From AWTP1-13 sp963840445 (GTDB taxonomy: Bacteria > Pseudomonadota > Alphaproteobacteria > Rhizobiales > Hyphomicrobiaceae): a stretch of DNA of 64,000 nt. The notes under the pieces are model-generated. The model made no database searches and was not told where the DNA came from. It was given only the letters and a program-made list of their open reading frames with translations. The stretch is from contig CAWIZC010000029.1 of the NCBI GenBank assembly GCA_963840445.1, positions 1 through 64,000 of the forward strand. Reading direction: 5' to 3'. How positions within the stretch are numbered: position 1 is the first letter of the stretch; each line of letters starts with the position of its first letter. The translations under genes and the position numbers were made by a program. Positions 27,634 through 41,951 of the stretch are shown piece after piece.

Positions 27634-27959
27634 CCGGTCTCTCAACCCCTCTCGGGCGGTCAATCCCCCTCATGCAGAGCCGATCACTCAGCCCTGTCAC
27701 GCTCAGCGCAATGCGGCGAAAGCCGCGGGGCATGAAGGAATCCTAAGCCCAATCTGAGCATGGTACCGGCGCCCAGATCAAGATTGGATTAACAACTCTA
27801 TCACGTCACCCACCGCGTTGGCCGGCCTTGCGCAGCTCAGCGGCCTCAAAAGCCACACAAACACGCCAGGACTGCCTGCCGGTCCTGCAAGCAAATATGG
27901 GGCCAAGCGGCGGCAGTACCGTTGCTGCAGGCCCCGCAATGTAGTCGACTTGCAGGATT
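27634..27959. other. clpP-clpX intergenic region
   Basis: No coding frame is credible. On the minus strand a TTGATC followed 17 bases later by CATGCT (around 27755-27785) could be a promoter giving clpX its own transcript, but the match is weak. Confidence 0.3.
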
Positions 27960-28607
27960 TCAGGACGGCTTGCTGCTCGCGATCAGCCCTTCAGCCTCAT
28001 CACGACTTTGGATGACCTTGTCGATCAAACCGAATTCCTTGGCCTGATCGGCCGTCATGAAGTAATCGCGGTCGAGCGTTTTTTCAATAACCTCGTAGTT
28101 CTTCTTAGTGTGCTTGACGTAAACCTCGTTCAGTCGGCGCTTCATCTTGATGATGTCTTCGGCATGGCGCTCGATGTCGCTCGCCTGCCCGGAGAACCCG
28201 CCCGAAGGCTGATGCACCATGATGCGCGCGTTGGGCAGCGCGTAGCGCATGCCAGCCGTGCCCGCACACAGGAGCAGCGAGCCCATGGAGGCTGCCTGAC
28301 CGATGCACAACGTGGCAATCGGCGGGCGGATGAACTGCATCGTGTCGTAGATCGCCATGCCAGCCGTGACCACCCCACCCGGCGAGTTGATGTACATCGA
28401 GATCTCTTTCTTAGGGTTCTCGGACTCGCAATACAGCAGCTGCATGCAGATCGAGGCCGCCATGTGGTCCTCGACCGGGCCGGTCACAAAGATGATGCGC
28501 TCCTTCAGCAGGCGCGACGGCAGGTCATAGCCGCGCTCGCCGCGGTTGGTCTGCTCGACGACCATCGGCCAGAAGGTGTTGGTGAGCGTGGATACCGGAT
28601 CGGACAT
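27960..28607 (-). CDS. clpP: ATP-dependent Clp protease proteolytic subunit ClpP
   Basis: Serine protease of 215 residues forming the tetradecameric chamber of ClpXP/ClpAP. The start MSDPVSTLTNTFWPMVVEQT is chosen at 28605-28607; the longer upstream extension is low-complexity sequence from another frame of the tig histidine tail and is not part of the protein. The catalytic triad is recognisable: Ser in GQAASMGSLL near 107, His in MVHQPSGG near 132, and Asp in DRDYFMTADQA near 180. The substrate-groove segment YINSPGGVV is intact. It lies 76 bp downstream of tig, with which it is probably cotranscribed. Confidence 0.96.
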   Translation of the reverse strand: MSDPVSTLTNTFWPMVVEQTNRGERGYDLPSRLLKERIIFVTGPVEDHMAASICMQLLYCESENPKKEISMYINSPGGVVTAGMAIYDTMQFIRPPIATLCIGQAASMGSLLLCAGTAGMRYALPNARIMVHQPSGGFSGQASDIERHAEDIIKMKRRLNEVYVKHTKKNYEVIEKTLDRDYFMTADQAKEFGLIDKVIQSRDEAEGLIASSKPS

Positions 28608-28683
28608 GGCTACCCCTGTGGCTGTTCGTCTGCCGTGATTGTCCCCCTGAGAGTGGTGCGCCTGGCTCTCAACTTCAAGGTGA

Positions 28684-30192
28684 TCACTTCTTCTCGTGGC
28701 CGTGGTCATGGTCGTGGTGCTCATGGCCATGATGGTGATCGTGGTCATGATGATGGTGGTCGTGCCCGTGGTGGTCGTGGTCATGATCATGATGGTGGTC
28801 GTGATCATGGCCATGGTGATGATGGTGGCCATGGCCGTGCGGCTCGTCGTCGGCCTCGGCCGATTTCAGCAGATCCTCGACCGACACCTTCTTCGTTGCT
28901 GGCTTGGCCTGATCGGCTACGTAGTCCACCACCTTGTCCTCGAACAGCGGCGCGCGCAGCTCGACCAACGCGGTCGGGTTCTTCTCGTAGTACTCGTAGA
29001 CTTGGCGCTCCTGGCCTGGATAGCGGCGCGCCTGCTCGATCAAGGCGCGGCGCAGCTCATCCTGGTTGACCTGGATGTTGTTCTTCTCGCCGATCTCGCC
29101 GATGACCAGGCCGAGGCGCACGCGCCGCTCGGCAATCTTGCGATACTCCGCACGCAAGTCCTCTTCCGATTTACCCTCGTCGGCCGGCGTCTTGCCGCTC
29201 GCCTTCAGGTTTTGCCCCACCTGCTCCCAGATGCCCTGGAACTCTCCCTCCACCAGCGACTCCGGCAAGGTAAAAGCGTGGGTCTTGTCGAGCTCGTCGA
29301 GAATCTGTCGCTTCAGCTTGCTGCGCGCGATGCCGGCGTACTCGCTGGCGATCCGCGCACCGACCAGCTCGCGCAGCTTGGTGAGGGATTCAGCGCCCAG
29401 CGTCTTGGCGAACTCGTCGTTCAGCTCAGGCTTGATCGGCTTGGCGACCTCTTTGACCTTCACCTTGAACAGGGCGTCCTTGCCGGCCAGCGACTTCTCC
29501 GGATAGTCCTCCGGGAATTTGACGTTGACGTCTCTGTCGTCGCCAGCCTTGGCGCCGACGATACCCTCGACGAAGCCCGGGATGAAGCTGGACTGGCCGA
29601 TCACGAGTTGTACGTCCTCGCCCTTGCCGCCCTCGAACGCAACGCCGTCGATACTGCCGACAAAGTCGATGCTCATGCGGTCGGCGTCGCCCGCGGCGCG
29701 GTCGGCCTCGACCTCGTAGCGTGTGGCGCGGCCGGCAAGCTCGGCCAGCGCCTTGTCGACGGCCTCTTCCGGCACATCGGCCACCTCGCGCTCCAGTTTC
29801 AGGGTGGTCAGGTCGGTGATGGCAATCTGTGGCAGCACCTCGAACGCCATCGTGAAGGCCAGATCGCTCTTGCCCTCCAGCACGCGCTCGATCTCCTCCT
29901 TGTCCTCGGACAGGTTGATGGCCGGCTGATGCGCCGGGCGCTCGTTGCGGTCAGACAGGGCCTTGCGGCTCGATTCCTCGACCGTCTTCTCCAGCACTTC
30001 GGCCATCACCGAGCGGCCGTACAGCTTCTTCAGGTGCGCCAGCGGCACCTTGCCCTTGCGGAAGCCCTTGAGCTGAACCTGGTCTTTGACCTCGTCAAGC
30101 CGACTGGCGAAGCGCTGCCCCAGCTCGTCCTGCTCGATCACCACCTTGAGCTCGCGCTTCAGACCGGTGGAACTCGTCTCGGTAACCTGCAT
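28684..30192 (-). CDS. tig: Trigger factor with a histidine-rich C-terminal tail
   Basis: Ribosome-bound chaperone and prolyl isomerase, 502 residues. The N-terminal ribosome-binding domain carries the loop signature GFRKGKVP near residue 44; the FKBP-type isomerase domain covers about 155-250 (MSIDFVGSIDGVAFEGGKGE); the helical substrate-binding arms follow to about 440. Unusually, the last roughly 54 residues are almost only His, Asp and Gly (about 30 His, for example HGHDHDHHHDHDHDHHG), like the metal-binding tails of SlyD or HypB. The tail presumably binds nickel, zinc or copper or buffers metals, which is inference. The remainder is standard. It is first in the tig-clpP block, just downstream of tRNA-Leu. 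Confidence 0.95.
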   Translation of the reverse strand: MQVTETSSTGLKRELKVVIEQDELGQRFASRLDEVKDQVQLKGFRKGKVPLAHLKKLYGRSVMAEVLEKTVEESSRKALSDRNERPAHQPAINLSEDKEEIERVLEGKSDLAFTMAFEVLPQIAITDLTTLKLEREVADVPEEAVDKALAELAGRATRYEVEADRAAGDADRMSIDFVGSIDGVAFEGGKGEDVQLVIGQSSFIPGFVEGIVGAKAGDDRDVNVKFPEDYPEKSLAGKDALFKVKVKEVAKPIKPELNDEFAKTLGAESLTKLRELVGARIASEYAGIARSKLKRQILDELDKTHAFTLPESLVEGEFQGIWEQVGQNLKASGKTPADEGKSEEDLRAEYRKIAERRVRLGLVIGEIGEKNNIQVNQDELRRALIEQARRYPGQERQVYEYYEKNPTALVELRAPLFEDKVVDYVADQAKPATKKVSVEDLLKSAEADDEPHGHGHHHHHGHDHDHHHDHDHDHHGHDHHHHDHDHHHGHEHHDHDHGHEKK

Positions 30193-30263
30193 CTCTCTGC
30201 CTCATCCACCGTAGCGGAGCGAATGCTCCGGCCGGCCCAACCTCAATTCCGCACTCGCATCAA

Positions 30264-30348
30264 TGGTGCGGGCGGAGGGACTCGAACCCCCATGGCTTGC
30301 ACCGCTGGAACCTAAATCCAGTGCGTCTACCAATTCCGCCACGCCCGC
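30264..30348 (-). tRNA. tRNA-Leu (TAG)
   Basis: Long-variable-arm tRNA: acceptor GCGGGCG/CGCCCGC, anticodon stem CTGGA/TCCAG with loop TTTAGGT (anticodon TAG), T-arm GGGGGTTCGAGTCCCTC and encoded CCA. Confidence 0.93.
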
Positions 30349-30682
30349 AAGCACCCGCTGTCCCGCTCGCGCTTGCGGTGATTGGTAGCTGGCGCGACCT
30401 GTGATCCGGCCGTTCCAGACCCGATCATTGCGCCAGTGCACGCCTTCGCGGATGGGTTGGGCGCACATATATCGGTCCACCTCCCTTGAAATCAATCCCG
30501 AAGTAGCAGCCGGGGTCCCTGCCGGAGCGGCTCAGATGGTACCGCGGCCGGCAACCCATCCACTGCGTGCAGCGCAATGATGCCCTGCAGCCATCGGCTT
30601 GCGGCCCCCACCCCCCTTCACTAGGGTGGCCCGAATTCCCAATTTCGCGGCGAGAGCGGGATCGCTTCGGGAGGTCCAGGGC
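30349..30682. other. Interval between tRNA-Leu and cysK
   Basis: No gene is credible here. It separates divergent transcription of tRNA-Leu (minus) and cysK (plus) and so should hold both promoters; no element is clear enough to mark. Confidence 0.4.
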
Positions 30683-31732
30683 GTGCACATTTCCAACGGC
30701 GTGGTCGCGGCGGTCGGCCACACACCCCTCATCAAGCTGCGACGGGCCTCCGAGGAGACCGGCTGCACCATCCTCGGCAAGGCCGAGTTCATGAACCCCG
30801 GCCAGTCGGTGAAGGACCGGGCCGCTTTGTACATCCTGCAAGATGCCATGCGGCGCGGCACCCTGCGGCCGGGCGGCACCGTCGTGGAAGGGACTGCCGG
30901 CAACACCGGCATCGGCCTGACCGTAATCGGCAACGCGCTGGGCTTCCGCACCGTAATCGTCATCCCGGAAACGCAGAGCCAGGAGAAGAAGGACGCGCTG
31001 CGTCTGCTCGGCGCCGAGCTCATAGAAGTGCCGGCGGTTCCCTACAGGAATCCCAACCAGTACGTGCATTACTCGCGGCGGCTGGCGGAGGCGCTCGGCA
31101 AGAGCGAGCCGAACGGGGCCATCTGGGCCAATCAGTGGGACAATACCGCCAACCGTCAGGCGCACATCGAAACGACCACGGAAGAGATCTGGGCCGATAC
31201 CGGCGGCAAGGTCGACGGCTTCGTGTCGGCGGTCGGCTCGGGCGGCACGTTGGGCGGCTGTTCGGATGGTCTCAAAGCCAAGCGGCGCGATATCAAGATT
31301 GCCCTGGCCGACGTGCCGGGCGCCGCACTCTACAGCTATTACACCGCCGGCGTGTTGAAGGCCGAAGGCTCCTCCATCACCGAGGGCATCGGACAGGGCC
31401 GCGTCACCAAGAACATCGAGGGCGCAGTGGTGGATCACGCCTACCTGATCCCCGACGCGGAGTCGGTTGCCGTCGTCTTCCAACTGCTGCAGGAGGAAGG
31501 GCTGTGCATGGGCGGCTCGACCGGGGTCAATGTCGCCGGCGCCATCCGGCTCGCCAAGGAGATGGGTCCCGGCCACACCATCGTCACGCTACTCTGCGAC
31601 TACGGCACCCGCTACCAGTCCAAGTTGTTCAACCCGGCGTTCCTGCGCTCCAAGGGCCTGCCGGTGCCCGTATGGCTCGACAAGCCCCGCGCCGAGCTAC
31701 CGAAGATGTTCGTTGAAGTCGACAAGGCTTAG
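30683..31732 (+). CDS. cysK: Cysteine synthase A-type PLP enzyme
   Basis: PLP-dependent beta-replacement enzyme that makes L-cysteine from O-acetylserine and sulfide, 349 residues. The GTG start is fixed by GGGAGG eight bases upstream. The PLP lysine lies in NPGQSVKDRAALY near residue 44, the substrate loop is GTAGNTGIG near 73 and the phosphate-binding loop is GSGGTLGG near 187. The protein is somewhat longer than enterobacterial CysK and has an extended C-terminus (LDKPRAELPKMFVEVDKA), so a cystathionine beta-synthase-like relative is possible. It is the first gene of a tight operon with alaX (3 bp gap) and sseA. Sulfide for it may come from the nearby sulfur-handling genes. Confidence 0.88.
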   Translation: MHISNGVVAAVGHTPLIKLRRASEETGCTILGKAEFMNPGQSVKDRAALYILQDAMRRGTLRPGGTVVEGTAGNTGIGLTVIGNALGFRTVIVIPETQSQEKKDALRLLGAELIEVPAVPYRNPNQYVHYSRRLAEALGKSEPNGAIWANQWDNTANRQAHIETTTEEIWADTGGKVDGFVSAVGSGGTLGGCSDGLKAKRRDIKIALADVPGAALYSYYTAGVLKAEGSSITEGIGQGRVTKNIEGAVVDHAYLIPDAESVAVVFQLLQEEGLCMGGSTGVNVAGAIRLAKEMGPGHTIVTLLCDYGTRYQSKLFNPAFLRSKGLPVPVWLDKPRAELPKMFVEVDKA

Positions 31733-31735
31733 GCA

Positions 31736-32459
31736 GTGACCGAGCAGCTCTACAGAGCGGACGCCTACCAGCGCGACTGCAGCGCGCGCGTGCTCGGCCG
31801 TCAACGAGCGGGGCGGCATCATCCTCGACCGTACGGTCTTTTACGCGTCCGCCGGCGGCCAGCCAGGGGACAAGGGGGTGATCGAGCTGGGCGGCGGCGG
31901 TAGCTGCCCGATTGCCACCACCGTCTACGACACCGACAAGACCGGCATCGTGCATGTCGCCCCCGCGGGCAGCTCTCCCCCAACCCCTGGCCAGACCGTC
32001 CGCGCGGTCCTCGACTGGGACACGCGCCACAAGCTGATGCGGATGCACACCTGCCTGCATCTGCTGTGCGCGCTGGTGAAGTTCCCCGTCACCGGCGGGC
32101 AGGTCAACACCGATGACAGCCGGCTGGATTTCGACATCGAGGATCCATCCAAGGTGGACAAGGACACGCTGACGCGCGACCTCAACGCGCTGATCAATGC
32201 CGATCATCCGGTCAGCGACCGCTGGATCAGCGACGCCGAGCTGGAGGCCAATCCTGGATTGGTGCGCACCCTGTCGGTCAAGCCGCCGATGGGGACCGGT
32301 CGCGTGCGTCTCGTCGCCATCGGCGAGAACGGCAGCGTCGACCTGCAGCCGTGCGGCGGCACGCACGTCAAGCGCACCGGCGAGATCGGCCCAGTCGCCG
32401 TCACCAAGATCGAGAACAAGGGCAAGATGAACCGGCGCATCCGCGTCTCGTTCACATAG
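31736..32459 (+). pseudogene. Alanyl-tRNA editing protein AlaX, one frameshift
   Basis: Trans-editing enzyme that would hydrolyse Ser- or Gly-tRNA(Ala). It begins at a GTG three bases after cysK (VTEQLYRADAYQRDCSARVL). An extra base near 31796-31800 shifts the frame; the remainder (VNERGGIILDRTVFYASAGG onward) is intact to 32459. Zinc ligands are clear: HTCLH near 32046 (HxxxH) and CGGTH near 32353. The repaired protein is about 240 residues, an AlaX-M size. Either the gene is dead or the base is an assembly error; an internal GTG at 31878 would give a shortened protein lacking the first strand set. Confidence 0.78.
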
Positions 32460-32472
32460 GAGGAGCGACGCC

Positions 32473-33333
32473 ATGCAGGGCCCGGGCAAGTGGATCGTGG
32501 AAACGAACTGGCTGGCCGAGCACCTCGATGCGCCCGACCTGGTGGTGCTCGACGGCTCCATGCACCTGCCGACCGCCAAGCGCGATGCCAAGGCTGAATA
32601 TTTGGCCGAGCACATCCCGAGCGCGCTGTTCTTCAGCATCGATGAGATCGCTGACGAGGCCTCACCTCTGCCGCATATGCTGCCGTCGCCTGCGAAGTTC
32701 GCCAGCCGCATGAAGAAGATGGGCGTCGGCGACGGCATGCGCGTGATCGCCTACGACAGCGAGGGCCTGTACTCGGCGGCGCGCGTGTGGTGGATGTTCC
32801 GCACCATGGGCCACGACGACGTGGCGGTCCTGAACGGCGGCCTCAAGAAATGGAAGGCTGAAGGCCGCCCCCTCGACTCCGGCCCGCCTGTGCCGCGCGC
32901 CGAGCGGCACTTCACGCCGCGCTTCCATGCCGAGCTGGTGCGCGACGTCTCGGATGTCAAAGGCCTGATCGGCAGCGGCAACGCGCAGATCGTCGACGCC
33001 CGTGCGGCGGCCCGCTTTGAGGGTACCGTCGCCGAGCCGCGCCAGGGACTGCGCTCCGGGCACATCCCGGGCTCCCGCAATGTCCCTTTCACGACCTTGC
33101 TCAACGCCGACGGCACGCTGAAGCCCATCGCCCAGCTGCGCGAGATCTTTGCCGGGGCCAAGGTCGACCCGGGCAAGCCGGTGGTCGCCTCGTGCGGCTC
33201 GGGCGTCACCGCCGGCGTGATCGCCCTGGCGCTCGCTACGCTCGGCCGGCCGGATGCTGCGGTCTACGACGGCTCCTGGACGGAGTGGGGCGCGGACGCC
33301 AGCCTGCCAATCGAGACCGGCCCGGCGAAATAG
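32473..33333 (+). CDS. sseA: Two-domain sulfurtransferase (rhodanese / 3-mercaptopyruvate type)
   Basis: Transfers sulfane sulfur from 3-mercaptopyruvate or thiosulfate to an acceptor; 286 residues with two rhodanese domains. The start follows GGAGGAG. The first domain (residues about 1-140) is inactive, as is usual; the second has the catalytic Cys near residue 241 in ASCGSGVTAG. The CGSGVTAG loop fits mercaptopyruvate sulfurtransferases better than classical thiosulfate rhodanese (CRxGxT/CRKGVT), so SseA is preferred. Conserved linker motifs (VVLDGSMHLP, YDSEGLYSAARVWWMF) are present. It is the third gene of cysK-alaX-sseA, linking cysteine synthesis with sulfur transfer. Confidence 0.87.
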   Translation: MQGPGKWIVETNWLAEHLDAPDLVVLDGSMHLPTAKRDAKAEYLAEHIPSALFFSIDEIADEASPLPHMLPSPAKFASRMKKMGVGDGMRVIAYDSEGLYSAARVWWMFRTMGHDDVAVLNGGLKKWKAEGRPLDSGPPVPRAERHFTPRFHAELVRDVSDVKGLIGSGNAQIVDARAAARFEGTVAEPRQGLRSGHIPGSRNVPFTTLLNADGTLKPIAQLREIFAGAKVDPGKPVVASCGSGVTAGVIALALATLGRPDAAVYDGSWTEWGADASLPIETGPAK

Positions 33334-33339
33334 TCGCTA

Positions 33340-34755
33340 CTAGCCGAGCGTCCGCAGCGCCTCGTCGAAGCGCGACAGGTCAGAGCGCCATTGCGCCTGG
33401 TAGGAAGCCACCCGCTCGAGCCGGGCGATGATGGCCCGGCCCCGCTCGAGCAGGTCGCGCGCCTCGGCCGAATTAAAACGGGCCAGCTCGATCGACCCGA
33501 CTTTGTGATAGGTGGCGGCGAGATCGCGCTGCCATTGCAGGTTGCCGGTATCGCGCGCCGCCACCGCCTCCGCCGCCGCGAGGCCACGCCGATAGTGGTC
33601 GAAAGCCTCCGCCGGGCGGTCCAGTGCCATCAGGATATCGCCCAAGCGCTCGTAACTCTGCGAAAGGTCCCACAACCACTCCAAGCGGTCGGGATGCTGG
33701 CTTGCCAGCCGCTCGGAGATGGCGAAGCCCTTGCGGTAGCATGCGTAGGCAGCATCGAGGTCGCCCATCTTGCTCAGAGCCTCGCCGACGCGGTCGAGGC
33801 TGACCGACAGGTCGTGCTGCCAACCGAGGTTGCCGGAATCGCGCTCAGCCAGCGCCTCGGCAATCTCCAAGCCGCCGCGCAGGTTTTCGAGCGCCCCCAC
33901 TGTGTCACCCTTGGCAAGCAGCACGTCGCCGACGCGATCGCACGTCACAGACAGATCGCGCTGCAGCGCCACGTTCTCAGCGTCGCCCTCGAGCAGGGCC
34001 AGCACCTCGCGCTGCGCTTCCTGATAGGCGGCCAACGCATCGTCGAGCGCGGCCCGTGCAGCATGCACGTCGCCCAGCATGGTCCAACCGCGAAGCCGCG
34101 CAATCCCTCCCTCGGGGCCTTGGCTGAGCCTGATCTGGCGTCTGAACGCGGCCTCGGCCGCATCGAGTTTGCCGGCCCGCAAGCTCAGCACGCCAAGCAG
34201 CATCTGTGTCTCGGCATCATCAGGCGCAAGATCGGCTGCTCGTGAGTAGGCGGCCAGAGCATCCCGCGTGCTGTCGATCAGCGACAGCGCGCCGAGCTGC
34301 CGCCAGTACAGCGCCTCGCTGCCGTTGAGGGCGCCATTGCCGAGGCCATCGCCTTCCACTTTTCGACGCAGCAGCTGCTTGGCCTTCGCACGCCGGCCAC
34401 CTGCCTCCCGCAACACGGTCCGGGCCACCGCATCGATATCTTCCTCGAAGGCCCGGCGTGCGCCCAATGTCGGGGCACCGACTGCGGGTCCGGCCAGCAG
34501 AGCCGGTGCCTCCGCCAACCTCAGCCGCAACTGCTCCTTGAGGGAGGCGCTACTTTCAGCCGGCAACTCGACGCTGGCCACCGTCTTTTCGAGCGTGGCC
34601 GCCCGGCGCCGATGCCCAAACAACCGCCTCACCTTGAAGGCTATCAGTAAGGCGATAGGGGCGGCGATCACAGCCAGCGGCGGCTGCCTGCGCAACCACG
34701 ACAGAGCAATCGATACCGCGTCGACTGCCACCGACCAGAGCCACCCGGAGTCCAT
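33340..34755 (-). CDS. TPR-repeat membrane-anchored protein
   Basis: A 471-residue protein with one N-terminal membrane span (residues about 27-42, LAVIAAPIALLIAF) followed by a basic stretch and a large cytoplasmic domain. From about residue 150 to 440 it is built of degenerate tetratricopeptide repeats of 40-55 residues (LAAYSRAADLAPDDAETQML, AENLRGGLEIAEALAERDSG, and repeats with NLGWQHDLSVSLDRVGEAL). The longer repeats with NLxWQxDLSxSxxxVG resemble those of rhizobial TPR regulators. ATG start after GAGGGGAAG. It may scaffold a membrane complex. It converges with sseA across only 6 bp. Confidence 0.75.
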   Translation of the reverse strand: MDSGWLWSVAVDAVSIALSWLRRQPPLAVIAAPIALLIAFKVRRLFGHRRRAATLEKTVASVELPAESSASLKEQLRLRLAEAPALLAGPAVGAPTLGARRAFEEDIDAVARTVLREAGGRRAKAKQLLRRKVEGDGLGNGALNGSEALYWRQLGALSLIDSTRDALAAYSRAADLAPDDAETQMLLGVLSLRAGKLDAAEAAFRRQIRLSQGPEGGIARLRGWTMLGDVHAARAALDDALAAYQEAQREVLALLEGDAENVALQRDLSVTCDRVGDVLLAKGDTVGALENLRGGLEIAEALAERDSGNLGWQHDLSVSLDRVGEALSKMGDLDAAYACYRKGFAISERLASQHPDRLEWLWDLSQSYERLGDILMALDRPAEAFDHYRRGLAAAEAVAARDTGNLQWQRDLAATYHKVGSIELARFNSAEARDLLERGRAIIARLERVASYQAQWRSDLSRFDEALRTLG

Positions 34756-34797
34756 CTTCCCCTCGCAAGATGCCGTCCGCCAACCTTCGGCCGCAGC

Positions 34798-35361
34798 TCA
34801 GCCCGCGCCTGCTGGCTTAGCCGCCGAATTGCGCGACAGCGCCTCGATGGCGTCAGCCAGATGCTCGTCAGCGATGTTATGGGCGCCGGCCGCGACGCGA
34901 ATATTATGCGCCTCGCGCAAGACATCGGCATGCGTCGCGCCGACCGGCGGCTCGAACTTATAGCAGGCCAGCTCCAGCAGCTGACCGAGTGGTTCGCGAA
35001 AATAGATCGAATACCTGAAACCTCGATCGACCTCGCCGGAATTGGCAATACCGCGCTCGCGCAGGCGCGCCACGGCCTGCGTATAGGTCGCGCGCGATAC
35101 GGCAAATGCCAGGTGGTGCAGATTGCCGGTGCCGGTCGGATTGGGTCGGCTATCGGGCTGCCAGGATTTGCTGGTGAAGATCGTGATCAGACGGCCGTCG
35201 CCGGGATCGAAATAGAGATGGTTCTGTCCGGCATCATCGAGGTTGGGCTGCTCGAACACCAGCGACATGCCGAGCACGCCTTCCCAGAAGTCGACCGATG
35301 TTTGCCGGTTGGCGCCGACCATTGTGATGTGATGGACGCCCTGCGCCTGCAGCTTGGCCAC
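34798..35361 (-). CDS. VOC-family (glyoxalase/dioxygenase-fold) metalloprotein
   Basis: A 187-residue protein of the vicinal-oxygen-chelate superfamily. A GTG start (35359-35361) sits after GGAGGGTGTTGC. The N-terminal module has the first metal-binding His in VHHITMVGANRQTSVDFW and the second module has HHLAFAVSRATYTQAVARLR. The closing Glu is in LGQLLELACYKF. Such proteins include glyoxalase-like, ring-cleaving and fosfomycin-type enzymes; the substrate cannot be told. Length is normal for a single-chain VOC pair with a short helical extension. It is transcribed in the same direction as the TPR gene, with a 42-bp gap. Confidence 0.75.
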   Translation of the reverse strand: MAKLQAQGVHHITMVGANRQTSVDFWEGVLGMSLVFEQPNLDDAGQNHLYFDPGDGRLITIFTSKSWQPDSRPNPTGTGNLHHLAFAVSRATYTQAVARLRERGIANSGEVDRGFRYSIYFREPLGQLLELACYKFEPPVGATHADVLREAHNIRVAAGAHNIADEHLADAIEALSRNSAAKPAGAG

Positions 35362-35536
35362 GCAACACCCTCCTCGATCATACCCTCCTGCTGCTGTTAT
35401 GCCATGCCCGACCTGGCCGCGCCCATCGCAAGCTGTTGATGGCCGGCCGTCCACCCCAAGCACACGCTTCTGGTACACAGGGCCGATACGTGGATGCCCG
35501 CCACGAGACCGCGCCAAGCGCGGACCCAATTACGTC

Positions 35537-36719
35537 TCAGGACGCGGGGCGGCTGACAGCAGCGCGCCGCGGCGGCGTGTAGCCGGCGGCGAGCATTGGC
35601 GAGGCGCGATCGTAGCGGGTCGGCGCAATGGTCTCGAGCGGCACGCTGAGCGTACAGCAGAAACCTTCCGGCGCGAATTCGATGCTTGGCCGCGAGGTGC
35701 CGTTGCTACCCATCGCGGTGATCAGCGACAGGCCGAAGCCTTCGTGCGTGGCCGGGACCACCCGCGGTCCGCCTTTCTCCCGCCAGGAGAACTCCATGTA
35801 GCGGCCGTTGCCGCTGCCGCCCAGCTGCCAGTCGACCACCACCTCGCCGCTGGCACTCGACAGAGCGCCGTATTTGGCAGCGTTGGTGGACAACTCGTGG
35901 ACGATCAGCGCGAATGTCTGCACGCCGGACGGGCTCAGTGAAATAGCCGGGCCAGAGAAGCGCACCCGCTCGGTGAACCCCGCGATCTCCGCCTGCACGA
36001 CATCCTTGAGTTCGGCCCCCATCCACGATGTCTCGGTCAACAGCTCGTGCGCATGCCCGAGCGACTGCAGTCGCCCGATCAGCATCTCACGCGCGTCATC
36101 GACGCTGCGGGTCCCGGTCAGCGTGCGCGACGTGATGGACTGAAACACCGACAGCAGATTCTTCGACCCGATGCGCCAACTCTTGCACCAGGATCGTCAG
36201 CCGCTCCTCCGCCCGCTTGCGGTCGTGCACCTCGGCGAGCAGGCGTTCCGCGCTCCGCTCCAGCTCGGCGGTCCGGTCGGCAACGCGCTGCTCCAGCAGG
36301 CTGTGCGACTGGGTGAGCGCGGCGCGCATCTGAAAAAGCTGGACGAACACCTTGACTTTGGCACGCAGGATTTCGGGAACGATCGGCGACAGGATGTAAT
36401 CGACCGCACCCAGCGCGTAGCCTTCCGCGGTTTGCGCGTCATCGGCGAAGGCGGTGATGAAGATGATCGGCGTGTGGCGCGACTTCTTGCGCTGACGGAT
36501 CAGCGCTGCCGTCTCCAACCCAGACATGCCCGGCATGTTGACGTCGAGCAGGATCACCGCGAATTCCCGTTCCAGCAAGAGCTGCAGCGCCGCCTCGCCA
36601 GACGTCACCGTGATGATGTTCTGGCCCAACTCCTCCAGGCTCACCCGATAGGTCAGGTGCTTTTCCGGCAGGTCGTCGACAATCAGGATGTCGGCGCGCT
36701 CGGCACTATCCATGGCCAT
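35537..36719 (-). pseudogene. Response-regulator/HWE histidine kinase hybrid, one frameshift
   Basis: Repaired, it is a hybrid of about 390 residues. An N-terminal receiver (ILIVDDLPEKHLTYRV, phosphoacceptor Asp in ILLDVNMPGMSG near residue 57) is joined through a coiled coil to an HWE kinase: H box LVQELAHRV then, after the break, KNLLSVFQSITSRT; N-box-like HELSTNAAKYGAL; glycine-rich THEGFGLSLITAMG. A single extra G near 36165 separates the two. It lies 25 bp downstream of the poly-HAMP kinase and would complete that phosphorelay. As written, the kinase part is not made. Confidence 0.72.
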
Positions 36720-36743
36720 TCCCTCGACAAGTCCGCCGCAGTC

Positions 36744-41838
<5,095 letters not shown>

Positions 41839-41951
41839 CGCTTCCCCTCCCCCGAACGCGAGCGCAATAAGAGATACCCCCAAACGCCCCAGTAGGGAGA
41901 AAGGTTCCGTAGAAAAATGCTTGAGCGTTACCTTAAGAACGGGCGGGCTGC

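Noticed and set aside
28608..28832. Low-complexity Met/Thr N-terminal extension in frame with clpP
   Set aside because: It is the His-tail coding DNA of tig read in another frame; clpP starts at MSDPVST.
28696..30315. Long open frame antisense to tig
   Set aside because: Shadow of the tig codons and of the His-rich repeat; also runs into the antisense of tRNA-Leu.
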